Shown here: positions 36,092 to 48,289 of the stretch, piece after piece
Numbering within the stretch: the stretch's first letter is position 1
Layout: the number at the start of each line of letters is the position of its first letter
Source of the DNA: Hyaloraphidium curvatum
Taxonomy: Eukaryota; Monoblepharomycota; Hyaloraphidiomycetes; Hyaloraphidiales; Hyaloraphidiaceae
Length of the DNA stretch: 64,000 nt
Direction: 5' to 3'
Assembly: GCA_025558095.1 (NCBI GenBank)
Contig: JAIVFI010000007.1
Location: 310,001-374,000 of the forward strand
The notes under the pieces: model-generated
Database searches by the model: none
What the model was told of the DNA's origin: nothing
Seen by the model: the letters and a program-made list of their open reading frames with translations, nothing else
Made by a program: the position numbers and the translations under genes

Positions 36092-36830
36092 ATGAGCAGT
36101 AATGGCGATGGCGTCAACGGTCAGACAGACTCGCCTCTCGTGACCGGACAGTGAGTGCTCGGGGACCTCGTTGTGGACTGAACTCACCGCAACGCGCCTG
36201 CGCCATCGACTGGACATCAGATGGGTCCGTCTTTCGCTGGAAACGCCCGATGTTGCGGTGGAGGGCCAGATTTTCGCCTACGATGAGACGACCAACTGCG
36301 TGGTCCTCCAATCTCCCGCGGCCGCGCGGGACGCGCCGAATGGACAGTCGGGCAGGCAGGGCGTTCGCCTTGGGAAGTTTGACTTCCACTTCCTCAAGAT
36401 TTCGGCGGTGAAGGATGTCGTTCCTATTTCTCCTCCGGCCGGAGGGCCGGCAGCTTCGCCCGCCTCGCCCTCCTCTGCCGCGGACCCTGCTTCGGAGCTG
36501 GTTCCGGTGGGCAACCTCAACATCGACAAGGTTATCCAAAGAGAGAACGCTGCTGTTCGTTTGGAGAGGGAGAGGCTCGCCCGCATCGGTGTGGGCGTCA
36601 CCAAGGAAGCCCAGCACATATTCGACGCCCTGGCGAAAACTATGCCTTGTGCCTGGAGCGGCGAGATCATTGTGGTCTTGGAGCAGGTGGCCGTAGCGCC
36701 CCCTTACGGCGTGGATCACGTGCGCCCCATCAAGGGGGCGGAAGCGTCGAAGAACACTCTGGAGCGCGTGAAGCTCGTCCTGACCAAGGAGAAGAGCCGG
36801 CTCGGACTGGGAGAGGCAACGAAAGGATGA
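36092..36830 (+). CDS. LSM12: LSM12 homologue (Lsm plus anticodon-binding-like domain)
   Basis: Exons 36092-36150 and 36221-36830 give 222 aa. An Lsm-like barrel (QWVRLSLETPDVAVEGQIF, NCVVLQSP, FHFLKISAVKDV) is followed by a Pro/Ala linker. The LSM12 AD domain comes next: LNIDKVIQRENAAV, RIGVGVTKEAQHIFDALAKTMPC, EIIVVLEQVAVAPPYGVDHV and RVKLVLTKEK. LSM12 binds RNA-associated proteins such as ataxin-2/Pbp1 and, in animals, is a nicotinic-acid-adenine-dinucleotide receptor. The role here is inferred from family. Confidence 0.88.
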
Positions 36831-36987
36831 GCAGGGACGTGTACTCGAGGGCAATGCTAGCGGGTACACAAAAGACACGACATCTCCGTCGACAGGCTTC
36901 CAGGGCCACGTTTGACACAATCCGGTGCTGTCCGTTCTCCCCACAAAACCCTGTCCAAGACAACTCAATCGCTACCATCCTAGAACC

Positions 36988-37885
36988 TCAGACGCTCTGC
37001 ATTGTGATGACCCTTTGCAAGTTTTGGAACTCCATCTGGAGGTTCGTCAAGTGCTGGGCGACTTGTTCGCCCTCGTTTTTCGCGGCTTGCAAAGCTGCTG
37101 CGTACTTCTGGAGCTCCATTCGTTCGTAGTCCACAGCTGACGCAAGTCAGCGACGCCTTTGTTGCACGCCGGGCGACACCCACTGTAAATGTGCGGTCTC
37201 ATCGGCGAGGTGGGTACGGGATCCGGAAGCTCCAATGCCCGCTTCATGACGTCCGTAGGTTCCTGAAACACCTGAAAAAGGGGTACTATGTCGGCCAAAG
37301 TCGATGGATCCCATAGAGAACCCACAATCTCGTCGTACTTTTCCGAAATGACCTCCCTCAGACCGCGCAGCTCCGTGTCGTCCGTGTTGTACAGCTTCAG
37401 ATGGTGGGACAACGTGACCGGCTTCTCCTGAGGGTCCGCAAAGTAGACCTTCATGATGATTTCGAACTCGCCCCAGCCGGATTCGATGACCTCGAACGGG
37501 TACTGTTCCACCGTCCTGACATGGTTCTCAAAAGACTCGTGCAGTTTGAACTGCACCCGCTTCACCCAGTTCGAGCAGTCGTCGCTGGGATTCGGCGACG
37601 CAACGATACCATTCGGGGTCACGGTGTGGCCGCAGCCCCGAACGAAGATGCTCCATTTGTGCGTGTGTCCATTCTCCGGGTTCTTTTCCGGCAGGGGTAT
37701 CGCGTGGGATCCGTAGATTATGCCCTTGACGATTTGGCAGTTCTGTCGAAGAGAAGGCAGAGCCGCCGCCGATGCGGAGGGGAGTGGGAGCGACACCGAC
37801 CGCCAGAACGCAACGGAGTCTGTCAGGCGGAGGCAGAAGGCATAGAAAGCGTGTCAGATAGTACCTTTACGCGCTGCACCGTCAT
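36988..37885 (-). CDS. YAF9: YEATS-domain protein YAF9 (GAS41)
   Basis: Minus-strand exons 37885-37865 (21 nt), 37742-37184 and 37136-36988 give 242 aa. Splicing gives MTVQRVKNCQIVKGIIYGS, the conserved YAF9 start. The YEATS fold follows: HTHKWSIFVRG, VKRVQFKLHESFENHVRTVEQYPFEV, ESGWGEFEIIMKVYF and LSHHLKLY. The last exon encodes a coiled coil (YERMELQKYAAALQAAKNEGEQ). YAF9 is shared by the SWR1 and NuA4 chromatin complexes and reads acylated histone H3. A loop of about 20 residues (TVTPNGIVASPNPSDDCSN) inside the YEATS domain is longer than I expect for yeast. The first intron (122 nt) is unusually long for this locus. Confidence 0.92.
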
Positions 37886-38186
37886 ATTGAGGTCGTTGCT
37901 GGCCGAGACCGAGTGCGTGGATCACCCCGCCCCCGCCGCCGATCGCGCGCGGCCGACGAGGAGTCAAAGGTAAGGCAGCAGATCTTCCGAAGTATTCCAA
38001 CAATCTATAGACCTGAAAACGAATGATTCAGCCAGCGAGCCCGCTGTGTGCCCCCGAACGATCGACGTGCCCGACGCCTCCCCACAACAGCTCCTGGAAG
38101 GGAGGCCACGACGTCGATTCAGGCAGAGCCAACCAGTTCCGCCTCAAGAGAGGGCTAGCTCTTATTCGAATCAATCTCGAAATCAA
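37886..38186. other. 301-bp spacer between SCPx thiolase and YAF9
   Basis: Both genes run on the minus strand, so the spacer holds the thiolase 3' untranslated region and the YAF9 promoter. I see no additional gene. Confidence 0.5.
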
Positions 38187-40133
38187 CTACAGCTTGTACT
38201 GCATGACCTGTTCAGGCCCAAAGAGGTGCTCATTTATGTCCAGCCGGCCAGCCTTCTTGCTCGCAACCTTGTCGACGTCCGCCATGGTGATACCGCGAGC
38301 TTCGACGGCTGCCGACGGAACCACGTCAGTGCGGACCAGCGACTGCAACGTCGAGGGATTCTTACCAGGGTTGTATCCCAAGTTCTTTTCGTAAGTCGGG
38401 GGGGCTGGCCCGGTTTTGCCGAATGCGCGCTTGTAGACTGCGAACGCTGTCAGCTTGCGATCTTCGGGGAACAAAAACGCAACGTACCTCCGCAAACAGT
38501 CGCACCACCCAGACCCACGTTGTGCTGGAACGCAACCCTGCAGTTCGCGACCTGTCGCGGACCACACCAACCGCGCAATTGCCAAACAAGCTCCGTGGCC
38601 TGGGCGAGACCCGTGGCACCGAGTGGATGTCCCTTGGAGATGAGGCCGCCCGATCCGTTGATTACGGTGACGCGGTCCGGGTTGAGTCCCTTGGGCCTAG
38701 TTGCGTCGTTGTGCCCCGCGCCGCTCTTGACCCAATCGCCCGCCTTGCCGGGCTCCGAGATGCCGAGGGCGTCGATCGTGATGATCTCGTTGGAGGAGAA
38801 GCAATCATGCAGCTCGACAACGTCAATGTCCTTCGGCGTGATGCCCGCGAGCTTGTACGCCTCGGCAGCGGCTTTCCGCGTCATGTCGGCGCCGGTGATC
38901 TCGATCAGGCTCTTGGGGTGGCCCTCCTTGGCAAAGTGCCTCGCAGAGTCGGTGGCCATGCTGGCCACCAATGAGGATCGGATTGCGCAGACCTGAACAA
39001 CCATTCAGCACTCACGTTTGGGCCACGATCTCGATTGCCTGGTCCTGGAGTCCGCGTCTCTTGACGAAGTCCTCCGATGCAAGAATAGCGCACGCGGACC
39101 CGTTGCTGGTCGGCGAACAGTGGAGCAGAGTTAGCTTCTTGAAGATCGGGCGGGCCTTCTGGACTTCTTCGATCGTAGATGTGTGCTTAAACTGACTGTA
39201 TGGATTCAGCGAGCTGCAGAACGGATCAGGTGCCATCGTAGGAGCCACCGGATCAGCCGATCGCACCTATGTGAGTGATTCTTGCTAGCAACCCAGTCCA
39301 TGGACACCGGATCTTGATTATTCTCATTGCAATACGCCTCGCCCGCATTGCCGAACATTTGCGGGTTGCCGGGTACTCTTTGCAACGGGGCGAGTTCGTC
39401 CATGATCTTCATCGTCACGTCGATGGGCGAAGTCCGCTCGGGAAAGTGCGAGCCCGGCAGGGGTCCAGGCTTCATCTTCTCAAAGCCGATCGCGAGGGCG
39501 CAGTCGTACAGGCCGCTCTCAATCGCCTGGCGGGCAAGGTACAGGGCGCTCGAACCCGTGGCGCAGTTGTTATTCACGTTCATGATTGGGATCTGTCGGC
39601 GACAGTCAGCAGACCTATCCGCACAGAGAAGCCAGCAACAAACAGACCTGGGTGAGGCCAAGCTGGTACAGAGCCCTCTGGCCATACGTGCTGTCCCCAT
39701 AAACGTATCCTGAATGGGTCCGGGGTCAGTTGCTTGTGGTCTCATTGCGGGAATGGGGACCGACCGGCCGCGGCCGTCTCCACGTCATCGTAGTTGATGC
39801 CGGCGTCAAGCAGAGCCTTTGTAGCCGCTTCCAAAGCGTATTCGCAGTAATCTTTGTTTGGGTTCACTCCCGGCTTGTCGAATGTGGTCCTGCGGAGATC
39901 CCGTGTCAGTCAATGAGCTGAAGGCGACCTCCCCGCGTCCGACTCGCGGGCGGACGTGCTCGCGGCGATGCTGGCCACAATGTCGGCACAACGCACATGC
40001 CAACCCCGATGAAATAAACCTGAGCAACAACCGCCCGGCATGCGCAGGGAGTGGGAGCGGCGCCGCCGCCGCAACAGGGTCACGAGTCCGTGGGAGACGC
40101 GGGAATACAGTAGGGCGTGTCAACGGCCCGCAT
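38187..40133 (-). CDS. SCPx-type peroxisomal thiolase
   Basis: Minus-strand exons 40133-40125, 40019-39997, 39889-39765, 39709-39648, 39592-39267, 39213-39016, 38960-38488 and 38437-38187 give about 488 aa. It reads VYFIGVGMTTFDKPG, GYVYGDSTYGQRALYQLGLTQ, then the nucleophile Cys in NVNNNCATGSSALYLARQ. ELHDCFSSNE, GGLISKGHPLGATG and QHNVGLGGATV follow. This is the SCP2-thiolase subclass that cleaves branched 3-oxoacyl-CoA in peroxisomes. The tail of about 80 residues ends in MQYKL, only loosely like a PTS1. It does not look like a full SCP2 lipid-transfer domain. The 9-nt first exon (MRA) is the least certain part: it is inferred because no ATG is in frame upstream of VYFIG without splicing. 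Confidence 0.88.
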
Positions 40134-40352
40134 TCCACTGCCGGGCGCCAAACCCACGGGACGCCCTTTCTTCATCTTTCTTCTTCACCGCGAAGGATGG
40201 ATTTTCGTGGGGAGAGGGGGACGGGTTCGCGGTAGCCCGTGGCAAGTTTGAGTGCCGCCAATTTCGCACCGATCACAGGGCGGTGGCAAGGCGCTTCGGG
40301 CCAGGAGAGCGCAATAGCATATGCCAAACCAACAGATCCAATATCTAGGCAT

Positions 40353-42014
40353 CTACAAGCCACGCAGCGGGATCTCCGCCGCCGGGATCGCCAGGATCTC
40401 CCTCAAGCTGTCCTCGATGATTCGGGCCGCCTCCCGGATCTCGGGCTCGGTGATGCAGAGCGGCGGTGCCTGGGCTATTCGTCAGCAGCGCAGAATGTAG
40501 AGCCGACTGCCAATCCTCACCAGCCGGATGATGTGCCCATGGGTCGGCTTTGCCAGCAAGCCGTTCCTCGCCATCAGCAGGCACACGTCCCACGCCGTCT
40601 TGCCCTCCCGCTTCATCTCGTCGCATTGGTCGTCGATCTCGATCGCGTTGAGGAGCCCGCGCCCGCGCACGATCTTGAGGATCGGGGACTGGATCCGCTG
40701 GAGCAGGGAGCGGAAGAGCTTGCCCATGGCCTCGGCGTTCTCGGCCATCTTCTCGTCGCGCAGAACCTCGAGGGCCGTGATCGCCACCGCGCAGCCCAAC
40801 GGGTTGCCGCCTGCCAGGCTTGAGATCAGCACGGCGCGATCGGAGCACGCCTCAGCTTTGGACGTACCGTAGGTGGAACCGTGCTCGCCGGGCTTGATGG
40901 TCAGCATGATCTCCTTGGAAGCCAGGACCGCGGAGACGGGGTAGACGCCGCCCGACAGGGCCTTCCCAAGAATGAGAATGTCGGGCTTGACGCCCTCGTG
41001 GTCCACGGCGAGAAGCTTCCCTGTCCTTGCCAGGCCGGTCTGGATTTCATCTGTTTGGATAGCGGTGAGCCGACGGAAAGCAGAAGCGTCGCAGAAAAGC
41101 CAACCAGCAATCAGCAGAACGTTGTGCTTCTTGCACAGCTCCGCCGCGGCCTTGAGGTAGCCCTCGGGCGGGATCTGGATCCCCGCCTCGCCCTGGATGG
41201 GCTCGACCAGGAATGCCGCCACGTCCTTCCCATGCGCCTCGAGCGCCGCCTCCAGGTCCGCAATCTCCCCGTACCGGATCTGCTGCTTCGTCACGGGGCA
41301 GGTGGGCCCGACGTGGGGCATGTACGGGCCAAAGTGGTTGTACGAGTCCGGGTCGGTCGACATGGAGATGATGGCCAGGGTGCGGCCGTGGAAGTTGTTG
41401 GTGGCCGAGAGCACCATGGCGCGCTCCGCCGCGACGCCCTTCTTGACGTAGGCCCACCGGCGCGCGACCTTCATCGCCGTCTCCACCGCCTCGGCGCCCG
41501 AGTTCATGGGGAGCACCATCTGGAGCCGGTCAGCGCCTGCCGACACGGGCAGCCGAAGGCAATCGCACCTCGTAGCCGAAGTAATCCGTGACAAACTTGG
41601 CGTAGGTGCCAAAGACCGAGTTGTGGAAGGCACGGGAGGACAGGGCGAGCTTCCCGGCCTGCTCGGCCAGAGTGGCGACGATCCTCGGGTGGGAGTGCCC
41701 CTGGTTCACGGCAGAGTAGGCCGAGAGGAAGTCTGGCGTCCGTCGGAACGTCCATCGGCGCGGAATCGCTGTTGAGCGGCGCCGCTACGAGCCGGAGGCA
41801 GGCGGTCCTCACCCATGTACTTCTTGCCCTCCACGTCCCACACCCAGATGCCCTGTCCCTTGGTGAGGACAACCGGTAGCGGGTGGTAGTTGTGCGCCGA
41901 GTGCTCGTGCTCCATGTGCATAAGGTCCGCAGATGTGAGACCGCCCCCGTTGGCGTGGGAGCCGTTTGCCGAGCCGTTTGCGGCGTGGCTCGCGGAATCG
42001 ATTGCGCCGGGCAT
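40353..42014 (-). CDS. ornithine aminotransferase
   Basis: Minus-strand exons 42014-41813, 41732-41569, 41519-41105, 41050-40868, 40810-40521 and 40469-40353 give 456 aa. Class-III PLP features include [73 protein letters not shown], the PLP lysine in [17 protein letters not shown], and [14 protein letters not shown]. These fit OAT/CAR2 rather than acetylornithine aminotransferase. OAT converts ornithine and 2-oxoglutarate to glutamate semialdehyde, feeding proline synthesis or arginine catabolism. The first 50 residues are Ala/Gly/His-rich and not a clear mitochondrial peptide. Fungal OAT is usually cytosolic. Confidence 0.94.
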
Positions 42015-42391
42015 TCTTCCACTATCGATGGCGCGCGAAAAGAGTCGGAGGGGCGGCCACAGCGGACGACGGCGAAGACTGTGTTTATTGGTCGGGCCCA
42101 GCGGAACTTGCGGGCATCAGAATACAGTAAAGAAAGCCAAAGCTTGTCGGCTCCGCCACTCCACCGACCTGCTTGCTCTCTTCCGGGCTACCAGAGCGTT
42201 CCTCGCTATTGTTTGCCCATCGTAGATCGGGATGGCACAATTGCTGGGCATCAGGTCTCCCCGCGGGGGCGTGAGAAGCCGTCGATCGATCACTGGAGAG
42301 AAACAGGAGTGCCGGCGCCGGAAACTCCTACCTCATATCTCTACTGAGCTAGATGGATTTATCATCTTCGCCTTGCTAGCTTCCGTTTCTC
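42015..42391. other. 377-bp divergent promoter region, OAT and RhoGEF
   Basis: The two starts face away from each other. The region is AT-richer than the flanking genes and contains no supported ORF. Confidence 0.5.
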
Positions 42392-44498
42392 ATGGGGACC
42401 GTGATCGGCGGCCGCTGCTCGCCTCCGAGCTTCCTTCTCTCGTCGTCAGAAAATGACCGCCCTCGCAGCGCGATGACGGGTACCGAGGATCTTCCGGCGC
42501 CGCCGGTGCCGCCTCCGCGGACGCGGTCGCAGCGGGCGCCGTCGACGGCGTCGCGCGCGTCGAGTGCGTCGCTCGCGGTGTCGGCCGAGGAGGGAAGCCC
42601 CGACGCCGAGCAGCCGCCGGCGCTCGTCGACCGCATCGCGTCGCTGCGGCAGCGGCTCGGCCTGCGCGATGCGCCGGAAACCCGCGCGCCGCCGCTCGAA
42701 GTGTCGCCGGCGAGGAGCGCGGGCAGCGTCGGCACGTCGCTCGCGACCGAGACCGAATCCGACGACGACGACGCGCTGAGCTTCGACGGCGAGAGCGAGA
42801 AGTCGTCGACGCTGGGCCCGGCGCCGGACATGGGCCACGGCGCGCTGGCCAGCGTGCCAGAGGACCCCGCGGACGCGGACGCCCCCGCGGGGGCGCCGGG
42901 TAGCCGCGGCTCGGACGGCGGCTCGCTCCCACGGACACGGCCGCCACATCCGCACCCGGCAATCACCGTAAAGACGGACGTGGCGGTGGAGCTGGCCCCC
43001 TCGAGCCAGGACTCGGCCAACCGGTCGTCGAATCCGTCGGATTTGGCCCCCACTGGTATCTCCTCGTCCGCCCCCTCGGACCCCGTGGCAACGCCCACGA
43101 CACATTCCTCCCCGCTGGCTCCCGCGATCTCGCCCGCGATGCTGGCCTGGCAGCAGATTCTGGCGACCGAGGCCGGCGCCGAGCTCGCCGACCTGGTGCC
43201 GCGGCTGTCGGTGGACCCCCTGACGAGCAGCTTCCCCGTGTTTCCGATGATCCCGCACTTTTTGGACTCGCTGGTGGGCAGCCTGCCCCACGACGCCTGG
43301 GACTTGGTCGACGGGCCCGGCGACGGCCTGGGCGGCAGCGCGGAGGAGGGCGACCCGCTCGCGAAGCTCCGCGACAGCAAAATCCGCCGGGACCACGTCA
43401 TGAAGGAGATTTACGAGACGGAAGTCTCGTACCTGGGGAAGCTTCAGATCATGGACCGCGTCTTCCGCGCCCAGCTGCGGCGGATCCTCGGCGAGGCGGG
43501 CGAGCCCTCGATCCGCCGAATCTTTGGCGGGCTGGACGAGCTGCTCGCGATCCACACCGAGTTCAGGTCGCGGCTGCGCTCGCTCTGCCTGTCCTGGACG
43601 GACGAATCGGGCGTCGGCGACCTGTTCCGGGAGTTCAAGCCCAAGCTCACGCAGGGGTACGCCGTGTACATCGACAACTTCCAGAGCTGCCGCGACGAGA
43701 TGAACAACCTGGACCGGACAAACTCGGAGTATCGGCAGTTCACCAAGGATTGCATGACCAGTCCCGAAACGGAGAAGACGAACCTGGCCGAGTTTCTGCT
43801 CTATCCCGTGCAGCGCACCACCCGGTACACTCTTCTCCTCAAGGGTGAGCCCCTTGTCGGCTGTACAGTCGTGTATTGTTTCTCACGCGCCCGCAGAAAT
43901 GGTCAAGAGCACCCCGAAGACCCACCCTGACTACGCTTCCGTGCTGGCGGCGCAGAAGGACATGGAGGAGTGGACCAACCGGGTCAACGAGCTGAAGCGC
44001 CTGGAGGAGGAGCGCACGGCCATGTTCCAGGCCTTTTCGCAGACCGAGAACTGCCCGGCGAGCCTCATCAACTTCAACCGGCGCCTCGTGTTCCAGGCGG
44101 ACGCCACGGACGGCAAGACGGGCAAGCCGCTGCACGTCTTCCTCTTCTCGGACCTCATCATGGTGGCCAAGCCGATCCAGAAGGGCGGCATCTGGTTCCT
44201 CGCGGCCGCGGGGCCGGCCGCCGAGGGGGACAAGCTGTACAAGTTTGTCCGCTGGCTCGACTTCCGGGACTTTGCCGTCGCAGACGACACGCTGACGAAG
44301 AGCAACCGGGCGCAGATCCGGCTGCTGCTGCGGTACCGCCGCGCCGACAATCCGATGAGCGTGACGACGTTCCCGGGGGCGGAGGAGAAGCCGGCACAGG
44401 CCAACGAGACGCTGGCGTACACTTTCGGCACGGACGAGGAGAGGGACAAGTTCGTGGCGGCGCTGCAGTCGGAGATGAAGCGGGGGAAGAAGATCTAG
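42392..44498 (+). CDS. DH-PH domain RhoGEF
   Basis: Exons 42392-43844 and 43897-44498 (52-nt intron) give about 684 aa from the first ATG; an in-frame ATG at 42473 is also plausible. Residues 1-330 are disordered, rich in Pro, Ser, Ala and Asp. The DH domain starts near KIRRDHVMKEIYETEVSYLGKLQIM. It continues through IRRIFGGLDELLAIHTEF and ends with FLLYPVQRTTRYTLLLKEMVKSTP, the conserved helix contacting Rho GTPases. The PH domain follows (RRLVFQADATD, LHVFLFSDLIMVAKP, GDKLYKFVRWLDFRDF, AYTFGTDEERDKFVAAL). It should activate a Rho/Rac/Cdc42-type GTPase; the target is not readable. Confidence 0.9.
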
Positions 44499-44728
44499 GA
44501 AGATCTTGGGGGTGGTTAGCTCGAGCACGGTGTATCTGGCATGGAAACCAGGGTTGTTCCGATCGGATCGGAAGTTGGTGGAGCCTCTGGGGCGGAGTCT
44601 ACTGCTGCGGACAAACACAGCGCTGAGGCACCATCGCGAAGGCCTCACTTGGAGCCCAGGGACCTTGCCGGCCTCCATCGGTCTAGAAGCGCGCCGCTGC
44701 GCATCGTAGAACCGCAGCCTTCGGGAGA

Positions 44729-46019
44729 ATGGACCCCGCCAAGAAGCGGCAGGAGGAGGTCCAGGTCAAGAAGCTGCAGGCACTGATCTCGTCGGACCCC
44801 GCCAACGCCCTCTGCGCCGACTGCGGCGCGAAAGGCACGCGATGGGGCTCCACGAACCTGGGCGCGCTGCTCTGCATTCGCTGCGGGGGCCTGCACAGGA
44901 AGCTCGGTACACATGTCCGTCTCTCCCGCGTTCGGGCCCGCTCTCTGCCGACAAGGCCTCACTCTCCCCTCGCCGCACGCAGATATCGCGCATCAAGAGC
45001 CTCTCTTTGGATATCTGGGCGCCCGAAATCCTGGAGAGCTTCCTGGCCATCGGCGGCAACCCCGCCGTGAACTCCAAGTACCTACCCCGGCCGGACCTCG
45101 TGGGGCCGCCGCCGACAAACGACGACATGCTGATGGAGCAGTACATCCGGGACAAATACGAGCGGAAGCGGTTCATGGGTCCCGGAGGGAGGGCGCAGAA
45201 TGAGGCCGCCGCGGAGCGCGTGAGGGAGCCTTCGCCGAAGCCGCCGCCCAAGCCCGCGGGGCCGTCGCAGCAGGAACTAAAGGACAAGTACAGGACGCAC
45301 CTCGCCAAGCTGGCGAACATGGGTTTCACCGACGAAAAGCTGAACCTGCAGCTCCTTGCAAAGTACTCGGGATCCATCAACGACACCGTCGACTACCTCC
45401 TCAGCCATGCGACGAACGGAATGCACTCTAACGGGATAGCGGAGCCGGGACGCTTCGACGAGGGCAGGGCGCCCGATCCTCTGGGTCCGCCCCCGACCCA
45501 GCAGCGCAACCGGAGTCAGCCCGCACCGAAGGCACCTGCCGCTGCTTCGAAGGACATCGACGACATCTTTGGCGACTTCGTGTCATCGTCTCCCCAGCCG
45601 CTTTGGCAGGAAGTCGTCTCTGTGCCGAGCGCTGCCCCGCCTGCCCCTGCCCCGGTTTCCGCCCCCGTTCCGGATCCCCGTACGAACGCAAAGGCCCAGA
45701 TCTTGTCGCTCTACAATGTGCCGCAGCCCAGGCCGGCGATGATGATGCAGCCGATGCCCACGCAGCAGCAGGCTCAGGGGCAAAACCCGTTCGCGGTTGC
45801 ACCGGCAGGGATGGGAGGCATGGGCGGGACGCAGCAGGCCAACGCTTGGCATCCCCAGCATGTGGATCCCACGACTGCATGGTAAGCACACGCGTCATTT
45901 GCGAGTCCTCGTCACTGACGTTCGTGCCAAACAGGCCCCAGCAACAGCAGCAAGTGCAGAGAGATCCGTTCGATTTCGGTTCCGCCACGAATGGACAGAA
46001 CGGCAACCCTTTCTTCTGA
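44729..46019 (+). CDS. ArfGAP-UBA protein
   Basis: Exons 44729-44914, 44983-45881 and 45935-46019 give 389 aa. The ArfGAP zinc finger is CADCGAKGTRWGSTNLGALLC followed by IRCGG (C-x2-C-x16-C-x2-C), with HRKLGTHISRIKSLSLDIW. Next are NPAVNSKYLPRP and YIRDKYERKRFM. A UBA domain (LAKLANMGFTDEKLNLQLLAKY, NDTVDYLLSH) lies near residue 190. The C-terminal part is Pro/Gln/Met-rich and ends in NGNPFF. The layout matches fungal ArfGAP-UBA proteins of the Ucp3/Gts1 kind. Arf GTP hydrolysis at Golgi or endosomes is inferred. Confidence 0.88.
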
Positions 46020-46072
46020 ATCATGGTCATCTTTCTTTTCAAGAATAGCCGATACCAATTGTAGGCAACCAA

Positions 46073-48289
46073 TTACTCCTTTGATTTCTTCTTCCCAAAT
46101 GGCAGCCAGCCGAAAGCTCCGCCAGAAGAATGGTCCGCAGAGTCCTCGCCGTTTCGTCGGCCTTTCTTTTTCCCAGCAGCGTCGTGGAGAGACGCCGCGC
46201 TCGGCGAAACACCGGCGCCACCGGAAACAGGCGTTTGAGGCATCACCGGAGACACCGCAGGCTGGGCAGCGACCACTTTTTCGAGCGGCGCCAAGGCCGA
46301 CCCGTTCGCCACGGGAGCCACTGCTTGCGGAGCAGATGGAACTTCGGCAGCCAAAGAAGTCCGACCAACGATCGGCGTGGCAGTCGCCAATGCGGGGTTT
46401 GTCGAGGTGCCGTCCGTCGACGGGCCGCGCACAGCAGCCTCGTTGGGAGAGACGCGGCCGCCGTGCGTGTCCTTCTGGGGCGTCCCGCTTCCCATGGCCT
46501 TCAGCATGGCGGAGCTGTCAAAATCGGCGGCCGAGTAGAAGAAAATGTACCCGCTCCCGGACTGGTTGATGTCGCCAAAGTACCGCTGCAGATAAGCCTC
46601 ATCCACGGGCTTCAAGAGAGTCAGATCCGACTGAGTCTCCACCGAGTTCTGCAAAACCTACCTCGACCGTGTCATCGTCGAAAAGAACCCACTGATCGTG
46701 GGTCTTGATGAGCGTCACGTAGTGGCCATGGTAAGGTCCGCTGCCGATGTGCACGATGATCGCAAAAAGGTTGTAGAGTCGGTCGGGGTTCTCGGCATCA
46801 TCCGACTGTGAACGCAATCGCGGGTGAGCTTGGCCATCACCCATGGACCACGCCTGCTTACCGTGTTAAAAACCCGCAGCTCCAGCGGAAAGACGACTCG
46901 ATACGCCAGCTTCGTGTACCGCTGCAGCTTCTCTTGGTACTTGAAGCGTTTGAGGTGGATGGCCAAGATGTTGGGGAGCTTCTTGATCTTCATCCTGGAA
47001 GAAGCGCCGCCTTTAGCAGGCACTTGTGGCAACAAGCGCCGCTTTCACCTCTTTTCTGCTTCCTGCAATGAACAGCACTTGTCGCAAAAAAACTTGTTCT
47101 TCGAGCACAGGGTCTCAGAGGTTGAAAAGTTGCGCAGGCAAGCGCTGAGCGAGGCGTGCTGTTCGACGTCGATGGAAAGATCGAGGAACGGCTCGTCGCG
47201 GGAGGAGACCGTCTCGCAGGTCAGACACCGCGTCTCGTTCACAAGCTGCCCCTCAAACAGCTTGTGGATCCACGTGTTGTTCGCGTCGTCTTTGCCCGGC
47301 TTGCCACCGTCCTCGTGGTCGCCCCCAGCGTGATCTAAAAGCCTCAATGAGAAAGAAGCCGAGCTAGGGGATCGCCAGGAGAGTCTACCAGCGGACTGGT
47401 GGCCACCAATGCCGTTCATGGCACTCTGTTGCAGTCTCCGGACCTCCTTCTGCTGCTTCGTGAGCGTCTCGCCAATGGTGTTCAGCGTATAGTTGAAAAA
47501 CTCGTGCGCGTCCTGGTGCATGTTGCTCCGGAATTGCTCTGCCCATGAAATGGCGTCAGGCGGGCTGGACCAAGGGGCGGCCCAGAAGTGACCGACCGCT
47601 CTCCTTCCGCAGCTTCGCGACGAACTGCTGCGGCCCCATGACGCCGGTTCGCTTCTTCTGGGAAGCGATCTTCAGGAACAGGTCCTTGAGCGTGGCCAGC
47701 AGCGTCTCCTCCGCGTCCAGATACTCCAGGAGCTCCTTCTCGCTCCGCGCCTCCTGTGCCGATTTGATGGACGGCCCTGCCGGAACAGCGGGGGCGTCCT
47801 TTCGCTTGTCGCGCTTAAAATCGAAAGCCATGGCTTTGCTCCCCCCCGCTACGTTGGCCGGGTTCGCGGTCGCCGGCGAAGGTAGGGCCGCCCGCGCGGC
47901 CGCCGACCCCAGCATGAGCGGCGTGTACTCGGTCACGCAATCCCGGAACGGCTGGCAGTAGTAGAGCGCCTGCAGAACCGAGTTGCAATAGCTGCGGGTC
48001 GTTAGCACACCGGTCATGGCTCCGGCGGCATCCTGGAGGCCTCACCAAGTGTTGCCATACTAGATCCGTGCCATCGGGGTCGTTCAGGCACACGCGAACG
48101 ACAGGAGGGCCGAGAGACCCACGTTCTCAAATCCGTAGAAGCGTTCCTCGCCCGTCTGGTTCAACCACTCGTTCGCAGCATCGGAGCCCTTCTTGTCCGT
48201 GCCCTGGAGGCCCCGTTGAGCTCCACGCCAGCTCACCACACAGAGGTCGGGAATCGTACCGAAATGCCGATCCATTTGAGGAAAGACAT
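46073..48289 (-). CDS. USP12/USP46-type deubiquitinase (Ubp9/Ubp13, CreB group)
   Basis: Minus-strand exons 48289-48260, 48203-48123, 48059-48046 (14 nt), 47991-47597, 47538-47407, 47334-47049, 46994-46862, 46805-46662 and 46609-46073 give 583 aa. It starts [15 protein letters not shown]. The Cys box is [17 protein letters not shown], with the catalytic Cys codon split by an intron. Further blocks are [19 protein letters not shown], two CxxC pairs (CLTCET and CDKCCS), [10 protein letters not shown] and the His box [11 protein letters not shown] with [10 protein letters not shown]. This order identifies the USP12/46 subgroup, which needs WD-repeat partners such as UAF1/CreC. The 150-residue C-terminal tail is disordered, Ala/Pro/Ser-rich, ending in a Lys-rich motif. 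Confidence 0.9.

Noticed and set aside
38046-38996. 316-residue plus-strand open frame
   Set aside because: Antisense to the SCPx thiolase, whose minus-strand exons carry conserved active-site motifs.
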